Notes: generated by a model from the letters alone, not told the origin. A DNA stretch of 64,000 nucleotides from an uncultured bacterium (GCA_902776035.1 CACYOO010000007.1:112310-176309); one strand, 5' to 3'; positions 33,745 through 43,981 are shown, counted from the stretch's first letter. Numbers and translations: made by a program.

Positions 33745-36408
33745 TTATTTACAGCAAGTTAATGAACCCTGTTCAATAACAGCTTGTGCAGCCGCTAATC
33801 TTGCTTGTGGTACACGATATGGTGAGCATGATACATAGTTCAAACCAATTTTGTGTGCGAACTTAACTGAATCAGGATCTCCGCCGTGTTCTCCGCAAAT
33901 TCCGCCGATTAATGAAGAATTAACTTCTTTACCTTCTCTAATTGACAAATCAATTAATCTGCCTACACCATTTTGGTCTAATGTAACAAATGGGTTAGCA
34001 GGTAAAATCTTTTGTTCAACATAGTTCTTTAAGAATTTACCTTCAGCATCATCTCTTGAATAACCGAATGTCATTTGTGTAAGGTCATTTGTACCATAAG
34101 AGAAGAATTCTGCATATTCTGCAATTTCTTTTGCTGTTAATGCAGCTCTAGGAATTTCAATCATTGTTCCGAATTTGTAATCAACAGTTACACCTTTTTC
34201 AGTCATAACTTCATTAGCAACTCTTACCAATGTTTCTTTTGCAGTTTTTAATTCGTTAACATGTCCAACTAAAGGTATCATAACATAAGGTTTTACATTA
34301 AGACCTTCTTTTTTCAAATCACATGCTGCAGAGAAGATTGCTCTAACTTGCATTTCGTTGATTTCAGGATAAGTTAAGCCCAAACGACAACCACGTAAGC
34401 CCATCATAGGGTTAGATTCTGACAAGTTTTCAACAATTTCAAGTAATTTTTGATCTTCAGAGTAATCTTGTTTCAAAGCTTTCTTAGTTGCAACTTTTTC
34501 AACTAATTCAATCTTTGAAGGTAAGAATTCATGTAAAGGTGGGTCTAATAATCTTACTGTTAATGGTAATTCGCCCATACCTTTGAACATTTTGTAGAAG
34601 TCATCATATTGCATAGGTAATAAATGGTCAAGAGCTTCTTTTCTAGCTTCTTTAGTACCTGCAATAATCATTTTTTGTACCCAAGGTAATCTGTCAGGAT
34701 CCATGAACATGTGTTCTGTTCTGCAAAGACCAACACCTTCAGCACCGAATTTTAATGCATTTTCAACATCTTTTGGAGTATCTGCATTTGCTTCTACTGT
34801 TAATTGTTTAATTTCGTTAACCCAAGTGAAGAAAGTTTCAAAGTCGTTATCTATACCTGCTTCAACAAGTTCAATAGCACCTTCCATAACTTCACCTGTT
34901 CCACCGTCTAATGAAATAACATCATCTTTGTGGAATACAGTTCCGTCAGAACATGTAATAGTTTCTTTTTCAAGGTTAATAGTTAAATCTTCACAACCTG
35001 AAACGCATGGTTTACCCATTCCTTTTGCAACAACTGCTGCGTGAGAAGTTGCACCGCCTCTAAGTGTTAATACACCTTGAGATACTGCCATACCGTGAAT
35101 ATCATCAGGACAAGTTTCAATTCTTACTAAGATAACCTTTTCACCTTTTGCACCACGTTCTGCTGCTTCTTCAGTATCAAATACAATTTTACCAACAGCT
35201 GCTCCAGGAGATGCGTTTACACCTTTTGAAATCTTATGAGCATGTTTTACTGCTGCAGGATTGAAGCAAGGTAATAATACTTGGTATACTGAATAAGGAT
35301 CAACTAATTGAATAGCTTGTTCTTTTGTTATCAAGCCCTCATTGTACATATCTACTGCAATTTTGATAGCAGCTTTAGCTGTTCTCTTACCGTTTCTTGT
35401 TTGTAAAATCCATAATTTACCACGTTCAATAGTAAATTCCATATCTTGTACATCGTGGTAACCTTTTTCAAGGTCTTTTGCAATTTGTACGTATTGTTTG
35501 TAAATGTCAGGCATATCTGTTTCAAGTTCAGCAATTTGTTTTGGTGTTCTGATACCTGCAACAACATCTTCACCTTGTGCATTTACTAAGTATTCACCGT
35601 AGAATTTGTTTTCGCCTGTAGCAGGGTTACGAGTGAATGATACACCTGTTGCACAATCGTTACCCATATTACCGAATACCATTGTTTGAACGTTAACGGC
35701 TGTTCCGTAGTTGTGGTCAATTTTATTCATATTTCTGTATGCTACGGCTCTTGGAATATTCCATGAACGGAATACAGCTTCAATAGCTTCTTCTAATTGA
35801 GCATAAGGATCTTGAGGGAATTCTTTGCCTGTTACTTCTTTAATTGTTTGTTTGTATACAGGGATTAATGATTTCCAGCCCTCTGCAGAAATTTCTGTAT
35901 CAGAAGTTACACCTTCTTTTTCTTTTAATTTTTCAACTTCTGATTCAAAATATTTTTGTCTGTCCATTTCCCAAGCTACAGAACCGAACATAGTTAAAAA
36001 TCTTCTGTAAGAATCATAGCAGAAACGAGGATTGTTTGTTAATTTAATCATAGCTTCTACTGTTTCATCGTTTAAGCCCAAGTTTAATATTGTTTCCATC
36101 ATACCAGGCATTGAAATTCTAGCACCTGAACGAACAGAAACTAATAACGGATTTGTTTTATCTCCGAATTTTTTACCTGCTTGTTCTTCTACATCTTTCA
36201 ATGCATATTTAACTTCTGACATCAAGTTTTCAGGCATTTTGTTACCATGATTGATGTAATCCATACAAGCTTCTGTTGTGATAGTTAATCCCGGAGGTAC
36301 AGGTAAGCCCAAATTAGTCATTTCTGCCAAATTTGCACCCTTTCCGCCTAATAATTCACGCATTTTTGCATTTCCTTCTCTGAAAAGCCATACACGTTTT
36401 TCTGTCAT
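33745..36408 (-). CDS. ppdK: Pyruvate, phosphate dikinase
   Basis: PPDK interconverts pyruvate, ATP and phosphate with PEP, AMP and pyrophosphate; it is common in anaerobes that use PPi-linked glycolysis. The N-terminal ATP-grasp domain shows LLGGKGANLAEM and VRSGARISMPGMM, the swivelling phosphohistidine domain shows LRGGATSHAAVVAKGMGKP near residue 452 (catalytic His), and the C-terminal PEP domain shows GLCRTEHMF, MMGLRGCRLG and IGGICGEHGGDP with the catalytic Cys near residue 832. The 887-residue length is standard. GGAG precedes the ATG. It is monocistronic with a strong terminator. Confidence 0.98.
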   Translation of the reverse strand: MTEKRVWLFREGNAKMRELLGGKGANLAEMTNLGLPVPPGLTITTEACMDYINHGNKMPENLMSEVKYALKDVEEQAGKKFGDKTNPLLVSVRSGARISMPGMMETILNLGLNDETVEAMIKLTNNPRFCYDSYRRFLTMFGSVAWEMDRQKYFESEVEKLKEKEGVTSDTEISAEGWKSLIPVYKQTIKEVTGKEFPQDPYAQLEEAIEAVFRSWNIPRAVAYRNMNKIDHNYGTAVNVQTMVFGNMGNDCATGVSFTRNPATGENKFYGEYLVNAQGEDVVAGIRTPKQIAELETDMPDIYKQYVQIAKDLEKGYHDVQDMEFTIERGKLWILQTRNGKRTAKAAIKIAVDMYNEGLITKEQAIQLVDPYSVYQVLLPCFNPAAVKHAHKISKGVNASPGAAVGKIVFDTEEAAERGAKGEKVILVRIETCPDDIHGMAVSQGVLTLRGGATSHAAVVAKGMGKPCVSGCEDLTINLEKETITCSDGTVFHKDDVISLDGGTGEVMEGAIELVEAGIDNDFETFFTWVNEIKQLTVEANADTPKDVENALKFGAEGVGLCRTEHMFMDPDRLPWVQKMIIAGTKEARKEALDHLLPMQYDDFYKMFKGMGELPLTVRLLDPPLHEFLPSKIELVEKVATKKALKQDYSEDQKLLEIVENLSESNPMMGLRGCRLGLTYPEINEMQVRAIFSAACDLKKEGLNVKPYVMIPLVGHVNELKTAKETLVRVANEVMTEKGVTVDYKFGTMIEIPRAALTAKEIAEYAEFFSYGTNDLTQMTFGYSRDDAEGKFLKNYVEQKILPANPFVTLDQNGVGRLIDLSIREGKEVNSSLIGGICGEHGGDPDSVKFAHKIGLNYVSCSPYRVPQARLAAAQAVIEQGSLTCCK

Positions 36409-36516
36409 TTTTTTCTCCTTTTTTTATCTATATAACAGTATTTTTACATTGTGATTTTATCATATAAAGACTTAAACACAAGCAATTTAAGCATTTTATG
36501 TTTAAAACTTAATATT

Positions 36517-38586
36517 TTATTTTACAAAGATATTAAGTATATATGATGATGATTTAGGCATTTTGATTCTATCTGTTCGATATGGAAAACTTTCAGAGTT
36601 GATGGCTTCTTTATCTGACTCTTTCAACAATTCAGCTTCTATAACACTGACTATGAATTCTTTATTTTCTTCTTTATACCTTTCTATAATATTAACTAAA
36701 TTAATATTATAAAACGCATCTACATTATATCCGGCTTCTATGTAGATGTTATTATATTTTTTATGTAAAAAATATACATATTGATATGGTTCAAGAAGTT
36801 CAACAATCTTTGTGTCAGGATGAGCTTTAGCTTGTTGATTTACAATTCTGCTAAAAAATGTATAATTTCTTTGCGCTTTAAAAGAATTGTTGTAGTTTTG
36901 AGTTGAAATAAAAAATAATGAAAATAATAATAAAACAATTGTAATAAATTTAAATTTTCGTTTTTGACAGATTATTGATGAAATTAATCCGATTATTAAA
37001 GGGTAAACTACTAAATAATAATGTGCTATGGAAATTGGTCTTATTAAAGAAATAAATATTGATACGATAAAAACAAATGAAATTATATACATAGCATAGA
37101 AAATAAAACCTTTTGCTTCTTCTGTAAGTGCAGGATAATAATTTATTTTGTTATTGAGTTTGTTTACAACAATAATGAATGATAAACACATAATGCAAAA
37201 AAGAATAAAAAGAGTTATATGTCCAAAATTTGCATTTATAATAGAACTTAAACTCTCCTTACTTATCCTTGGAATCCAAACATTGCAATACGGATTTAAT
37301 ATAGCCCAGCTTATGAATTTATGAAAAATAAACGGTAAAAAAGTTATAATAATAAACAAATTTACACAAATAAATTTTAAAATATTTCTTTCTTTTTTTC
37401 TTTGATGAGTTTCCGAATATAAACCGTAAAAACCGTTACCTAATAAAAAGATTGATGCATACAAATGAGTATTAATGAATATTGCTCCTAAAATGCCGTA
37501 AATAACGTATGATATATTTGATTTTTCCCGTAACATTTTAAGAAATGAATATACAACAAGCGGAGATAATAACATTAATACAGAATAGCTTCTGTATTCC
37601 TGTGAATATGCTATGGCATATATCGAAATACTTAGTATAAAAGATGATAATATTGCAGCATATTTATTAACATAAGTCTTTATAAGGAAAAATAGTGATA
37701 ACATTGCAAATGAACCGCAGAATATCGTTAGTAACCTTTTTGAATAGTCAAATTCAGGAAATAATGCAGTTTGTATTTTAGCAAGTAACGGAAATATTGG
37801 AGGATTTGTTGCATCGAAATATATACCAAAACCATCTAATGTTTGCATTGCAACGTATAATTCATCCCACCATAAACCATATGCATCATATTGATTAATC
37901 CTGACTAAAAAACCTATGATAAAAATTAATGATAAGCATATATATGGATTAATATTGATGTTATTTTTAGGAATTAATATTAATCCCAAAATTAATATAA
38001 TCCAAGGTAGTGCATATATATTCAGGCAATAAAAAAATGAAAGAAAAGTAATTACAAACAGGTTAAAATTCCCTTTATAATTTATATAATTACTGTTTTC
38101 TGTTTTGGTTACATTTTCAGGAAAATAAATTTTTAAAAATTTTGTACCATTATTGTTAAATTCATTCTTTTTAAAATTATTTATATCTCTATTACTAAAA
38201 TAAAAAAAATCTTTGCCCATTGTAATATTTGCTGTTACCACTGATGTTAAAAATGATTTTTCATATTCTGCCGGTAATGTAATTGCTATGTATTTACTTT
38301 TTTTGTTAAATGATACATTGTAATTTTTAATATCAGTTGGATTTTTATTAATGGATTGAGTTTCAAGATTAATATTTTCTATACCGTTATTTACAATGAT
38401 TACTTTTTTAAAATTTTGCGGAATTTCAATATTTATATCTATTTCATCATAAATACCATTAAAAAAGGGCAAAGATATAACATCGATGTTTTTATGAGAT
38501 TGATAGACAAATAACAAACACGAAATAACTATTAATACAAAGCCGGTGATATATTTTGTAAATAAAAGTCTATCTGTATTTATCAT
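36517..38586 (-). CDS. GT-C membrane glycosyltransferase (GT39/ArnT-like)
   Basis: A 689-residue membrane protein with an unusual extra N-terminal periplasmic domain (~residues 30-160, between a first membrane segment and the GT-C core). The core has the diagnostic WWDELYVAMQ motif near residue 238 with the donor- and metal-binding Asp/Glu pair, followed by FDATNPPIFPLL, the Asn-Pro-Pro block. About ten hydrophobic helices follow and a soluble C-terminal domain ends the protein. It probably uses a polyprenyl-phosphate-sugar donor and acts on the outer face of the inner membrane. The next gene downstream (toward lower coordinates) is ppdK, 108 bases away; the neighbour upstream is another GT-C protein, 28 bases away, so those two likely form an operon. 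Confidence 0.75.
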   Translation of the reverse strand: MINTDRLLFTKYITGFVLIVISCLLFVYQSHKNIDVISLPFFNGIYDEIDINIEIPQNFKKVIIVNNGIENINLETQSINKNPTDIKNYNVSFNKKSKYIAITLPAEYEKSFLTSVVTANITMGKDFFYFSNRDINNFKKNEFNNNGTKFLKIYFPENVTKTENSNYINYKGNFNLFVITFLSFFYCLNIYALPWIILILGLILIPKNNININPYICLSLIFIIGFLVRINQYDAYGLWWDELYVAMQTLDGFGIYFDATNPPIFPLLAKIQTALFPEFDYSKRLLTIFCGSFAMLSLFFLIKTYVNKYAAILSSFILSISIYAIAYSQEYRSYSVLMLLSPLVVYSFLKMLREKSNISYVIYGILGAIFINTHLYASIFLLGNGFYGLYSETHQRKKERNILKFICVNLFIIITFLPFIFHKFISWAILNPYCNVWIPRISKESLSSIINANFGHITLFILFCIMCLSFIIVVNKLNNKINYYPALTEEAKGFIFYAMYIISFVFIVSIFISLIRPISIAHYYLVVYPLIIGLISSIICQKRKFKFITIVLLLFSLFFISTQNYNNSFKAQRNYTFFSRIVNQQAKAHPDTKIVELLEPYQYVYFLHKKYNNIYIEAGYNVDAFYNINLVNIIERYKEENKEFIVSVIEAELLKESDKEAINSESFPYRTDRIKMPKSSSYILNIFVK

Positions 38587-38614
38587 GTTCTACCTTAATA
38601 TTTATTGAAAATAC

Positions 38615-40411
38615 TTACTGTTTTTTATATATAGCAAATTCAAATTTTGTTTTAATAAACGGTAAGCTTTTGTTTTCAACAGCTTCCGTATCAATTGACT
38701 TTTGGTATTTATAATTGTTAAGTATCCATTGATAAATTTTTCTTTCCTGAAAATTTTTACCAAAAACTTCATTCATACCATATTCCGCTATAGGTCTTTT
38801 ACATATAATTATATAATCCGGCTTATGTTCTGATAGTTCATTTAATATATACGAATTTCCAAACGCATCAAGGTGATTTGGAACTATTGAATATAATTTT
38901 GGTATAGGCATTTTTCTTCCTGTTACATAATTTATCATTACTCCTTCCGGTACTACAAATATAGATGCATTTTTGTCTATGTTGGTATTAATATAATTTA
39001 GTAAATTTTGAATTGTATCTGCCAATTTTTTTGCAGTTGCGATATATCCTTTTTCTGTATATATAAGTGTTTTTTGTGTAATTGTAAGTCTTTCGCTATA
39101 AATGTAAGAACCTACAGTAAATAATATCATTAATAAAGCCATTAATCTTTTTATGAGATTACCGTTTATAAATGTAAATCTATTAGGTAAATACTCTTGT
39201 AAAAATACTATAAAAACCAGTATTAATAATGGCACTGTAAATGTACCGTAAGTTTTTAAGTTAATAAAGAAAAATGTTTTTGCACAACAACAAATACTAA
39301 ATATTATTAGAATAAAATATAAGTTAAAGTTAGATATATTGGCTTTTTTAATTTTTAAAATAAGAAAATATGTAAAAATTAAAAATACAACATAATTTAA
39401 AAATAAAAAGAAAGTATTTATGGAAATATGATATATTATTACATACCCTAAAATAAGATATATTACATCATATAGAAAAATCAAGTATTTAGTCTTTTTT
39501 AAGTTGTTTATAAAATAATAAGCTAAAGATAAAATTATAAAACAGATATTTCCTATAAAGAAATTTATTATACTCTGAGGATATACCTCTATCGGCAGCA
39601 TTGTACCTGAAGATTTTCTGTAAAGATAATGCAGGTAGCTTGAATTTGCAAGATTATTTGCATGGTTTAAATTATCTATGTAATCTGCAAATGTTACACC
39701 TTGCAAAAAAAGAATTCCATAAGAAATAATTGGTACTGTAAAAAAAGCAGTCATGCATAATAAAATCTTTTTAAATGATGGTTTTATGTATATCAAAGTT
39801 AAAATAAATAAAATCAGGCAGTAAGGGATATAGTCGTATTTAGAAGTTATAGCCGCTCCTGCAAAGAAATAGCTTAAATAAATCAAATAAGAGATTTTTT
39901 GTGAACTTTGATATTTTAAAGTTATAAGAAAACAAACTATTGATACTAATACAAAAGTAATTGCATATATTAAAGAATAAGTGTATGGAAATACATAACT
40001 TGACAAATCAATATAAAACACACACATAAACATCATAAGTAATGTGTATAGAAAAACGGTCTTAACACTTGTAAAAAATCTTGCAATTATATAATACAAT
40101 AGCAGAATGATTGATGAATTAAGCAATCCTGCAAATTCCAGTGTTGAAATTTTAGAGCCAAATATACTAAAGAATAAGCAGTTTATTTGATAACCTAATG
40201 GACCGAATATATTAAATAAATCCTTATATAAAAGTTTACCTTGAAGCATTTGATCAGGAATGAATGCTTCTCTGCCTATATCAATGATAAATAAAGATAA
40301 ATAAGGGGCTCGTTTGTATGCTATAAAGCAAAAGATAAAAAATAACCCTGTTAAGCATATTATATCTAATTTAAATCTTTTACAAAGTTCCTTTAATTTT
40401 GTCATAATCAA
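38615..40411 (-). CDS. GT-C-like multi-pass membrane protein
   Basis: About twelve hydrophobic segments across 598 residues, with a loop after the first (FIIDIGREAFIPDQMLQGKLLYKDLFNIFGPLGY) that fits the GT-C catalytic loop, carrying Asp and Glu as donor or metal ligands. The C-terminal ~150 residues are soluble (KLADTIQNLLNYINTN, then VPEGVMINYVTGRK), typical of this superfamily. It likely works with the neighbouring GT-C protein in glycan assembly. The start is either TTG at 40411 with AGGT about 6 bases upstream or ATG at 40405. The promoter region 40412-40522 is shared with the divergent M16-like gene. Confidence 0.7.
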   Translation of the reverse strand: MIMTKLKELCKRFKLDIICLTGLFFIFCFIAYKRAPYLSLFIIDIGREAFIPDQMLQGKLLYKDLFNIFGPLGYQINCLFFSIFGSKISTLEFAGLLNSSIILLLYYIIARFFTSVKTVFLYTLLMMFMCVFYIDLSSYVFPYTYSLIYAITFVLVSIVCFLITLKYQSSQKISYLIYLSYFFAGAAITSKYDYIPYCLILFILTLIYIKPSFKKILLCMTAFFTVPIISYGILFLQGVTFADYIDNLNHANNLANSSYLHYLYRKSSGTMLPIEVYPQSIINFFIGNICFIILSLAYYFINNLKKTKYLIFLYDVIYLILGYVIIYHISINTFFLFLNYVVFLIFTYFLILKIKKANISNFNLYFILIIFSICCCAKTFFFINLKTYGTFTVPLLILVFIVFLQEYLPNRFTFINGNLIKRLMALLMILFTVGSYIYSERLTITQKTLIYTEKGYIATAKKLADTIQNLLNYINTNIDKNASIFVVPEGVMINYVTGRKMPIPKLYSIVPNHLDAFGNSYILNELSEHKPDYIIICKRPIAEYGMNEVFGKNFQERKIYQWILNNYKYQKSIDTEAVENKSLPFIKTKFEFAIYKKQ

Positions 40412-40522
40412 GTTTTACCTGCATAAAGTCTTATATTTATTTAATAATACTTTAATACATAGTAATTTGCAAGTTTATAATTAATGTGTTAAACTCTAAC
40501 ATAAAAAAGATAGGAGAATATT

Positions 40523-41731
40523 GTGAAGGAATTTCAATTAAAAAATGGTATAAAATCTATATATAAACAAAATAAAAATACCCCAAGAATTGCATTATCT
40601 TTGAACATTGCAATAAATACTCCCGAAAAAACTGCGGGGACATATTCTCTGATGAACAGACTATTTTTACAAGGAACAGAAAAAAGAACATCTGAAGAAT
40701 TAGCCCTTGAACTTGAATCAAATGCTATCGAAGTTTCTTGTGATATGAAACAAGATTATTTAAGGTTTAGAGTTGTATGCTTAAATGAAGATATAGAACA
40801 TGCTCTTGAAATTGTAAGTGATATTATTCTTAATTCAACATTTAAAGAATTTGATAAAGAAAAAACAAAACTCGAAGGTGAAATTCCTGCTGAACTTGAT
40901 TCTGCAAGAACAAAAGCTATGGATAATTTTGTGAAAACTTTATTTAAAAATCATTATTATGGTAATACATATACAAATATATTAGAAAATCTTCCAAATG
41001 TTACAAAAGAAGATGTTATTTCATCTTATAAAAATATTTTAAAATCAGGACAAAAAATTCTTGCTATCGTTGGAGATATTGATTTTGAAGTAATAGAAGA
41101 TTTGCTGAATAAGTATTTGGGAAATATTCCTAATGATGATGTTAAACAACAGGAAATATCTGTTCCTATATTAGAAAAAAGTGAAGTTGTAGAAATTATT
41201 AAACCTGATGCAAATCAAGCACAGATATTTCAAGGGTGGCTTGTTCCGACATATACAAGTGAAGAATATCCTGCATTTTTAGTTTTGAATACAATTTTAG
41301 GTGCTAGTGGGCTATCTTCAAGATTATTCTGCGAATTAAGAGATAAAAAAGGTCTTGCATACACTGTCAGAAGTTCTTATGACACTTATGCAGTTTGTGC
41401 AGATTTTAATATATATATAGGAACAGAGCCAAAAAATATTCAAACTTCTTTAGATGGATTTATGGAAGAAATCCAAAAAATAAAAGATGTTTTAGTTGAA
41501 GAAGATGAATTATCTAATGCGAAAAATAATTATATAGGTAAATTACAATTTATAACTGAAACTAATGCTCAACAGGCAAATTTTTTAGCATACCGTGCAA
41601 TGTGCGGTTTGGGTTCTAAGGCAAAAGAAGAATTGATAAAAAAAGTTAAATCCGTAACATCAGAACAAATTCAAAATGTTGCCGGAAAGTATTTAAATGA
41701 TATTTCTGTAATTTCTATATTAAAACCATAG
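40523..41731 (+). CDS. M16 peptidase family protein lacking the HxxEH zinc motif
   Basis: The 402 residues follow the M16 two-domain plan. The segment where active members have G-x-x-H-x-x-E-H is GTYSLMNRLFLQGTEKRT, with no His or Glu ligands, so the protein should not cleave peptides by itself. The C-terminal half keeps the conserved GASGLSSRLFCELRDKKGLAYTVRS pattern (Arg/Tyr for substrate binding). Such inactive subunits usually pair with an active M16 protein or act as chaperone-like partners. No active partner is encoded next to it. GTG start at 40523 with AGGAG 8 bases upstream. Confidence 0.85.
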   Translation: MKEFQLKNGIKSIYKQNKNTPRIALSLNIAINTPEKTAGTYSLMNRLFLQGTEKRTSEELALELESNAIEVSCDMKQDYLRFRVVCLNEDIEHALEIVSDIILNSTFKEFDKEKTKLEGEIPAELDSARTKAMDNFVKTLFKNHYYGNTYTNILENLPNVTKEDVISSYKNILKSGQKILAIVGDIDFEVIEDLLNKYLGNIPNDDVKQQEISVPILEKSEVVEIIKPDANQAQIFQGWLVPTYTSEEYPAFLVLNTILGASGLSSRLFCELRDKKGLAYTVRSSYDTYAVCADFNIYIGTEPKNIQTSLDGFMEEIQKIKDVLVEEDELSNAKNNYIGKLQFITETNAQQANFLAYRAMCGLGSKAKEELIKKVKSVTSEQIQNVAGKYLNDISVISILKP

Positions 41732-41759
41732 TTAAAATTTTATTGTAGTAATATAAGAA

Positions 41760-41797
41760 ATCAAAAGGGCTATCATTTTTTGATAACCCTTTTGATT
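41760..41797. terminator. Bidirectional terminator between the M16-like gene and rpsO
   Basis: ATCAAAAGGGCTATCA and TGATAACCCTTTTGAT form the stem around a T-rich loop; it lies between two convergent genes. Confidence 0.85.
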
Positions 41798-41815
41798 TGC
41801 TATTATAATTTTTTA

Positions 41816-42085
41816 TTAACCACGAAGTTTTAATTTCTTGATTAAATCTCTGTATCCGTCCAAATTTTTATCCTTCAAGTAAGCCAAAAGTCTTTTTCTT
41901 TTACCTACCATCATTAATAAACCTTTCTTTGCAGAAAAATCTTTTTTATTTGATTTCATGTGCTCAGTTAATTCAGTAATCTTTTTACTAAGCATGGCTA
42001 TTTGAACTTCTGCAGAACCGGTATCTTTTTCGTTTGAACCATATTTCTTTACTAATTTTTGTTTATCTTGTAAGTTTATTGACAT
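41816..42085 (-). CDS. rpsO: 30S ribosomal protein S15
   Basis: The 89-residue length and motifs are diagnostic: TGSAEVQIAMLSKKITELTEH, then KGLLMMVGKRKRLLAYLKDKN, the region that binds the 16S rRNA three-way junction. It begins assembly of the platform of the 30S subunit. The gene is monocistronic with a terminator downstream; pnp, its common partner, is not adjacent. The 5' leader is short and AT-rich, with AAGGA about 8 bases before the ATG. Confidence 0.97.
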   Translation of the reverse strand: MSINLQDKQKLVKKYGSNEKDTGSAEVQIAMLSKKITELTEHMKSNKKDFSAKKGLLMMVGKRKRLLAYLKDKNLDGYRDLIKKLKLRG

Positions 42086-42162
42086 ATTATTTTCCTTCTT
42101 TAATTCGTATTTCTACTTTAATAATAATATATCAAAAAAAAAAATCAATAATTATTTTAAAA

Positions 42163-42552
42163 TTAAGAAACACAATCAAGCATTTGAATTCTGCTTGCTC
42201 TTACAAAATCATCAGTACGAGATTGAAGAAGCATCAATTTCAAATCTTGTGCAGAACGGCTGTCAGAATATCTATTTTTTGCTTTATTATATCTCATTTT
42301 AAAATCTGTATAATTTAATTCAGTTTCATTATGTTTTCTGAATTCTCTTTCTTCCATTGTAAATAAATGTCTTGCTTTATTGCATGCACGTTGTTGAGCA
42401 TATAAATCTTGTCTTGCAGTTTCAACTTGATCAAACAAGCTTTTTCTTTTTGCTGCAAGTTCTTCTTTCATTTCTTGAAGCTTTTCTTTACCAGGATTTT
42501 TAGCATCTTTTTTATCTTGTGGATTTGTAAATAATCTTAAATCAACTGCCAT
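42163..42552 (-). CDS. Hypothetical coiled-coil protein (129 aa)
   Basis: A charged, almost fully helical protein (KEKLQEMKEELAAKRKSLFD, then ARQDLYAQQRACNKARHLFT), resembling small coiled-coil export proteins such as FliJ in character but without a convincing family match. GAGGGGC lies 8 bases before the ATG. The upstream ~43 bp are nearly the same as those before the 55-residue gene at 27839-28006, so the two genes are probably controlled by one regulator or sigma factor. Function unknown. Confidence 0.65.
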   Translation of the reverse strand: MAVDLRLFTNPQDKKDAKNPGKEKLQEMKEELAAKRKSLFDQVETARQDLYAQQRACNKARHLFTMEEREFRKHNETELNYTDFKMRYNKAKNRYSDSRSAQDLKLMLLQSRTDDFVRASRIQMLDCVS

Positions 42553-42569
42553 TTTATATGCCCCTCATG

Positions 42570-42613
42570 CTCTCGTACCTATATAAAGTTTTTTTTTAAT
42601 GAAAAATTGCTAT
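42570..42613 (-). promoter_or_regulatory. Shared promoter-like block (copy 2)
   Basis: CTCTCGTACCTATATAAAG, a T-run, then ATGAAAAATTGCTATTTT repeat the block at 28017-28060 with one short internal difference. It sits between the 129-residue gene and divergent purB. Confidence 0.6.
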
Positions 42614-42627
42614 TTTTCCATATTTTA

Positions 42628-42636
42628 TGTTAACAT
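42628..42636 (+). promoter_or_regulatory. Extended -10-like box 6 bases before the purB ATG
   Basis: TGTTAACAT (TGn plus TAACAT) is followed by 6 bases and ATG at 42643; no ribosome binding site is seen. The box itself is a weak match. Confidence 0.35.
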
Positions 42637-42642
42637 TTGTTT

Positions 42643-43935
42643 ATGATTGATAGATATTGTTTAGAAAACATGAAACATATTTGGGAGCTTAATTCGAAAT
42701 TTAAATATTACTTAGATGTTGAATTGGCAGTGTGTGAGGCATATAAAGATTTGGGTAAAATACCCGATGAAGATTACAAATATATTAAAAAACATGCATC
42801 TTTTAATGTAGATAGAATTAGTGAAATTGAAACTAAAGTGCATCATGATGTAATTGCATTTATAACAAATGTTAATGAAACTGTCGGGGATAAATCAAAA
42901 TATATTCATAACGGACTAACAAGCTCTGATGTTATTGATACTGCCTTGTCGTTGCAATTAAGAGATGCATCGGCAATTATAAAGCAGGATTTTGAAAAGA
43001 TTTTAAAAACAATTATGACATTGGCAAAAAAGTATAAAAATACTATTTGCATTGGTCGTTCTCATGGTATACATGCTGAGGTTACAACATTTGGAATAAA
43101 AATGCTTAATATGTATGATTGTTTTGAGCGTGCATACAAAAACTTTTCTTATATTTCAGAAAATATACAGCTTGGTATGATTTCAGGCCCTGTTGGTACA
43201 TACAGTAATTTGCCTGTAGAACTTGAAAGGTTAGTTTGTGAAAAACTTGGTTTAACTCCTGCAAGAATATCAACTCAAATTATAGCAAGAGATAATATTT
43301 CAAGATATATGAATGAACTTGCAGTTATTGCAAGTATAATAGAGCAGTGTGCTACTGAAATTAGAAATTTACAAAGAACGGAAATATTTGAAGTACAAGA
43401 ATTTTTTGATACAGAGCAAAAGGGCTCATCTGCAATGCCTCACAAACGAAATCCTGTTTTGTGTGAAAATTTATGCGGTCTTGCAAGAGTTGTTAGAAGT
43501 AATTCTCAAACTGCTATGCAGAATATAGTTTTATGGCATGAAAGAGATATTTCACATAGTTCTGCTGAAAGAATAATTTTACCTGACAGTACTATTCTTA
43601 TTGATTTTATGTTGAATAGATTTAATGATGTACTTTCAAATCTTGTTATTTATGAAAAAAATATGTTGAAAAATACAAAACTTTACGGTGGTATTGTGTA
43701 TTCTCAAAGAGTTATGTTAAAACTTGTAGAGTCAGGACTTTCCAGAGAACAGGCATATAAAGCAGTTCAAAAAAATGCACTGGCAGCAATTGACAATAAC
43801 GGTTCTTTTGAACAAAATTTGTTGAATGATAAGGATATTATGGATGTATTATCTAAAAAACAAATAATTTCATGCTTTGATGAAAATGAATATTTAAAGA
43901 ATGTTGATGCTATATTTGCAAAATTTAAAATATAG
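42643..43935 (+). CDS. purB: Adenylosuccinate lyase
   Basis: PurB removes fumarate from SAICAR and adenylosuccinate in purine synthesis. Family signatures are visible: KVHHDVIAFITNVNE near residue 70, YIHNGLTSSDVIDTALSLQL near residue 92, GRSHGIHAE near residue 140 and the lyase motif GSSAMPHKRNPVLCE near residue 265. The 430-residue length is standard for the bacterial type. The start is 42643 (ATG) rather than an in-frame TTG at 42637. There is no ribosome binding site. The downstream gene pgpH starts about 46 bases after the stop. Confidence 0.95.
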   Translation: MIDRYCLENMKHIWELNSKFKYYLDVELAVCEAYKDLGKIPDEDYKYIKKHASFNVDRISEIETKVHHDVIAFITNVNETVGDKSKYIHNGLTSSDVIDTALSLQLRDASAIIKQDFEKILKTIMTLAKKYKNTICIGRSHGIHAEVTTFGIKMLNMYDCFERAYKNFSYISENIQLGMISGPVGTYSNLPVELERLVCEKLGLTPARISTQIIARDNISRYMNELAVIASIIEQCATEIRNLQRTEIFEVQEFFDTEQKGSSAMPHKRNPVLCENLCGLARVVRSNSQTAMQNIVLWHERDISHSSAERIILPDSTILIDFMLNRFNDVLSNLVIYEKNMLKNTKLYGGIVYSQRVMLKLVESGLSREQAYKAVQKNALAAIDNNGSFEQNLLNDKDIMDVLSKKQIISCFDENEYLKNVDAIFAKFKI

Positions 43936-43981
43936 TTATAAAATGAGAATATTATTTGAAAAAAAACTTACAGGTATATAT

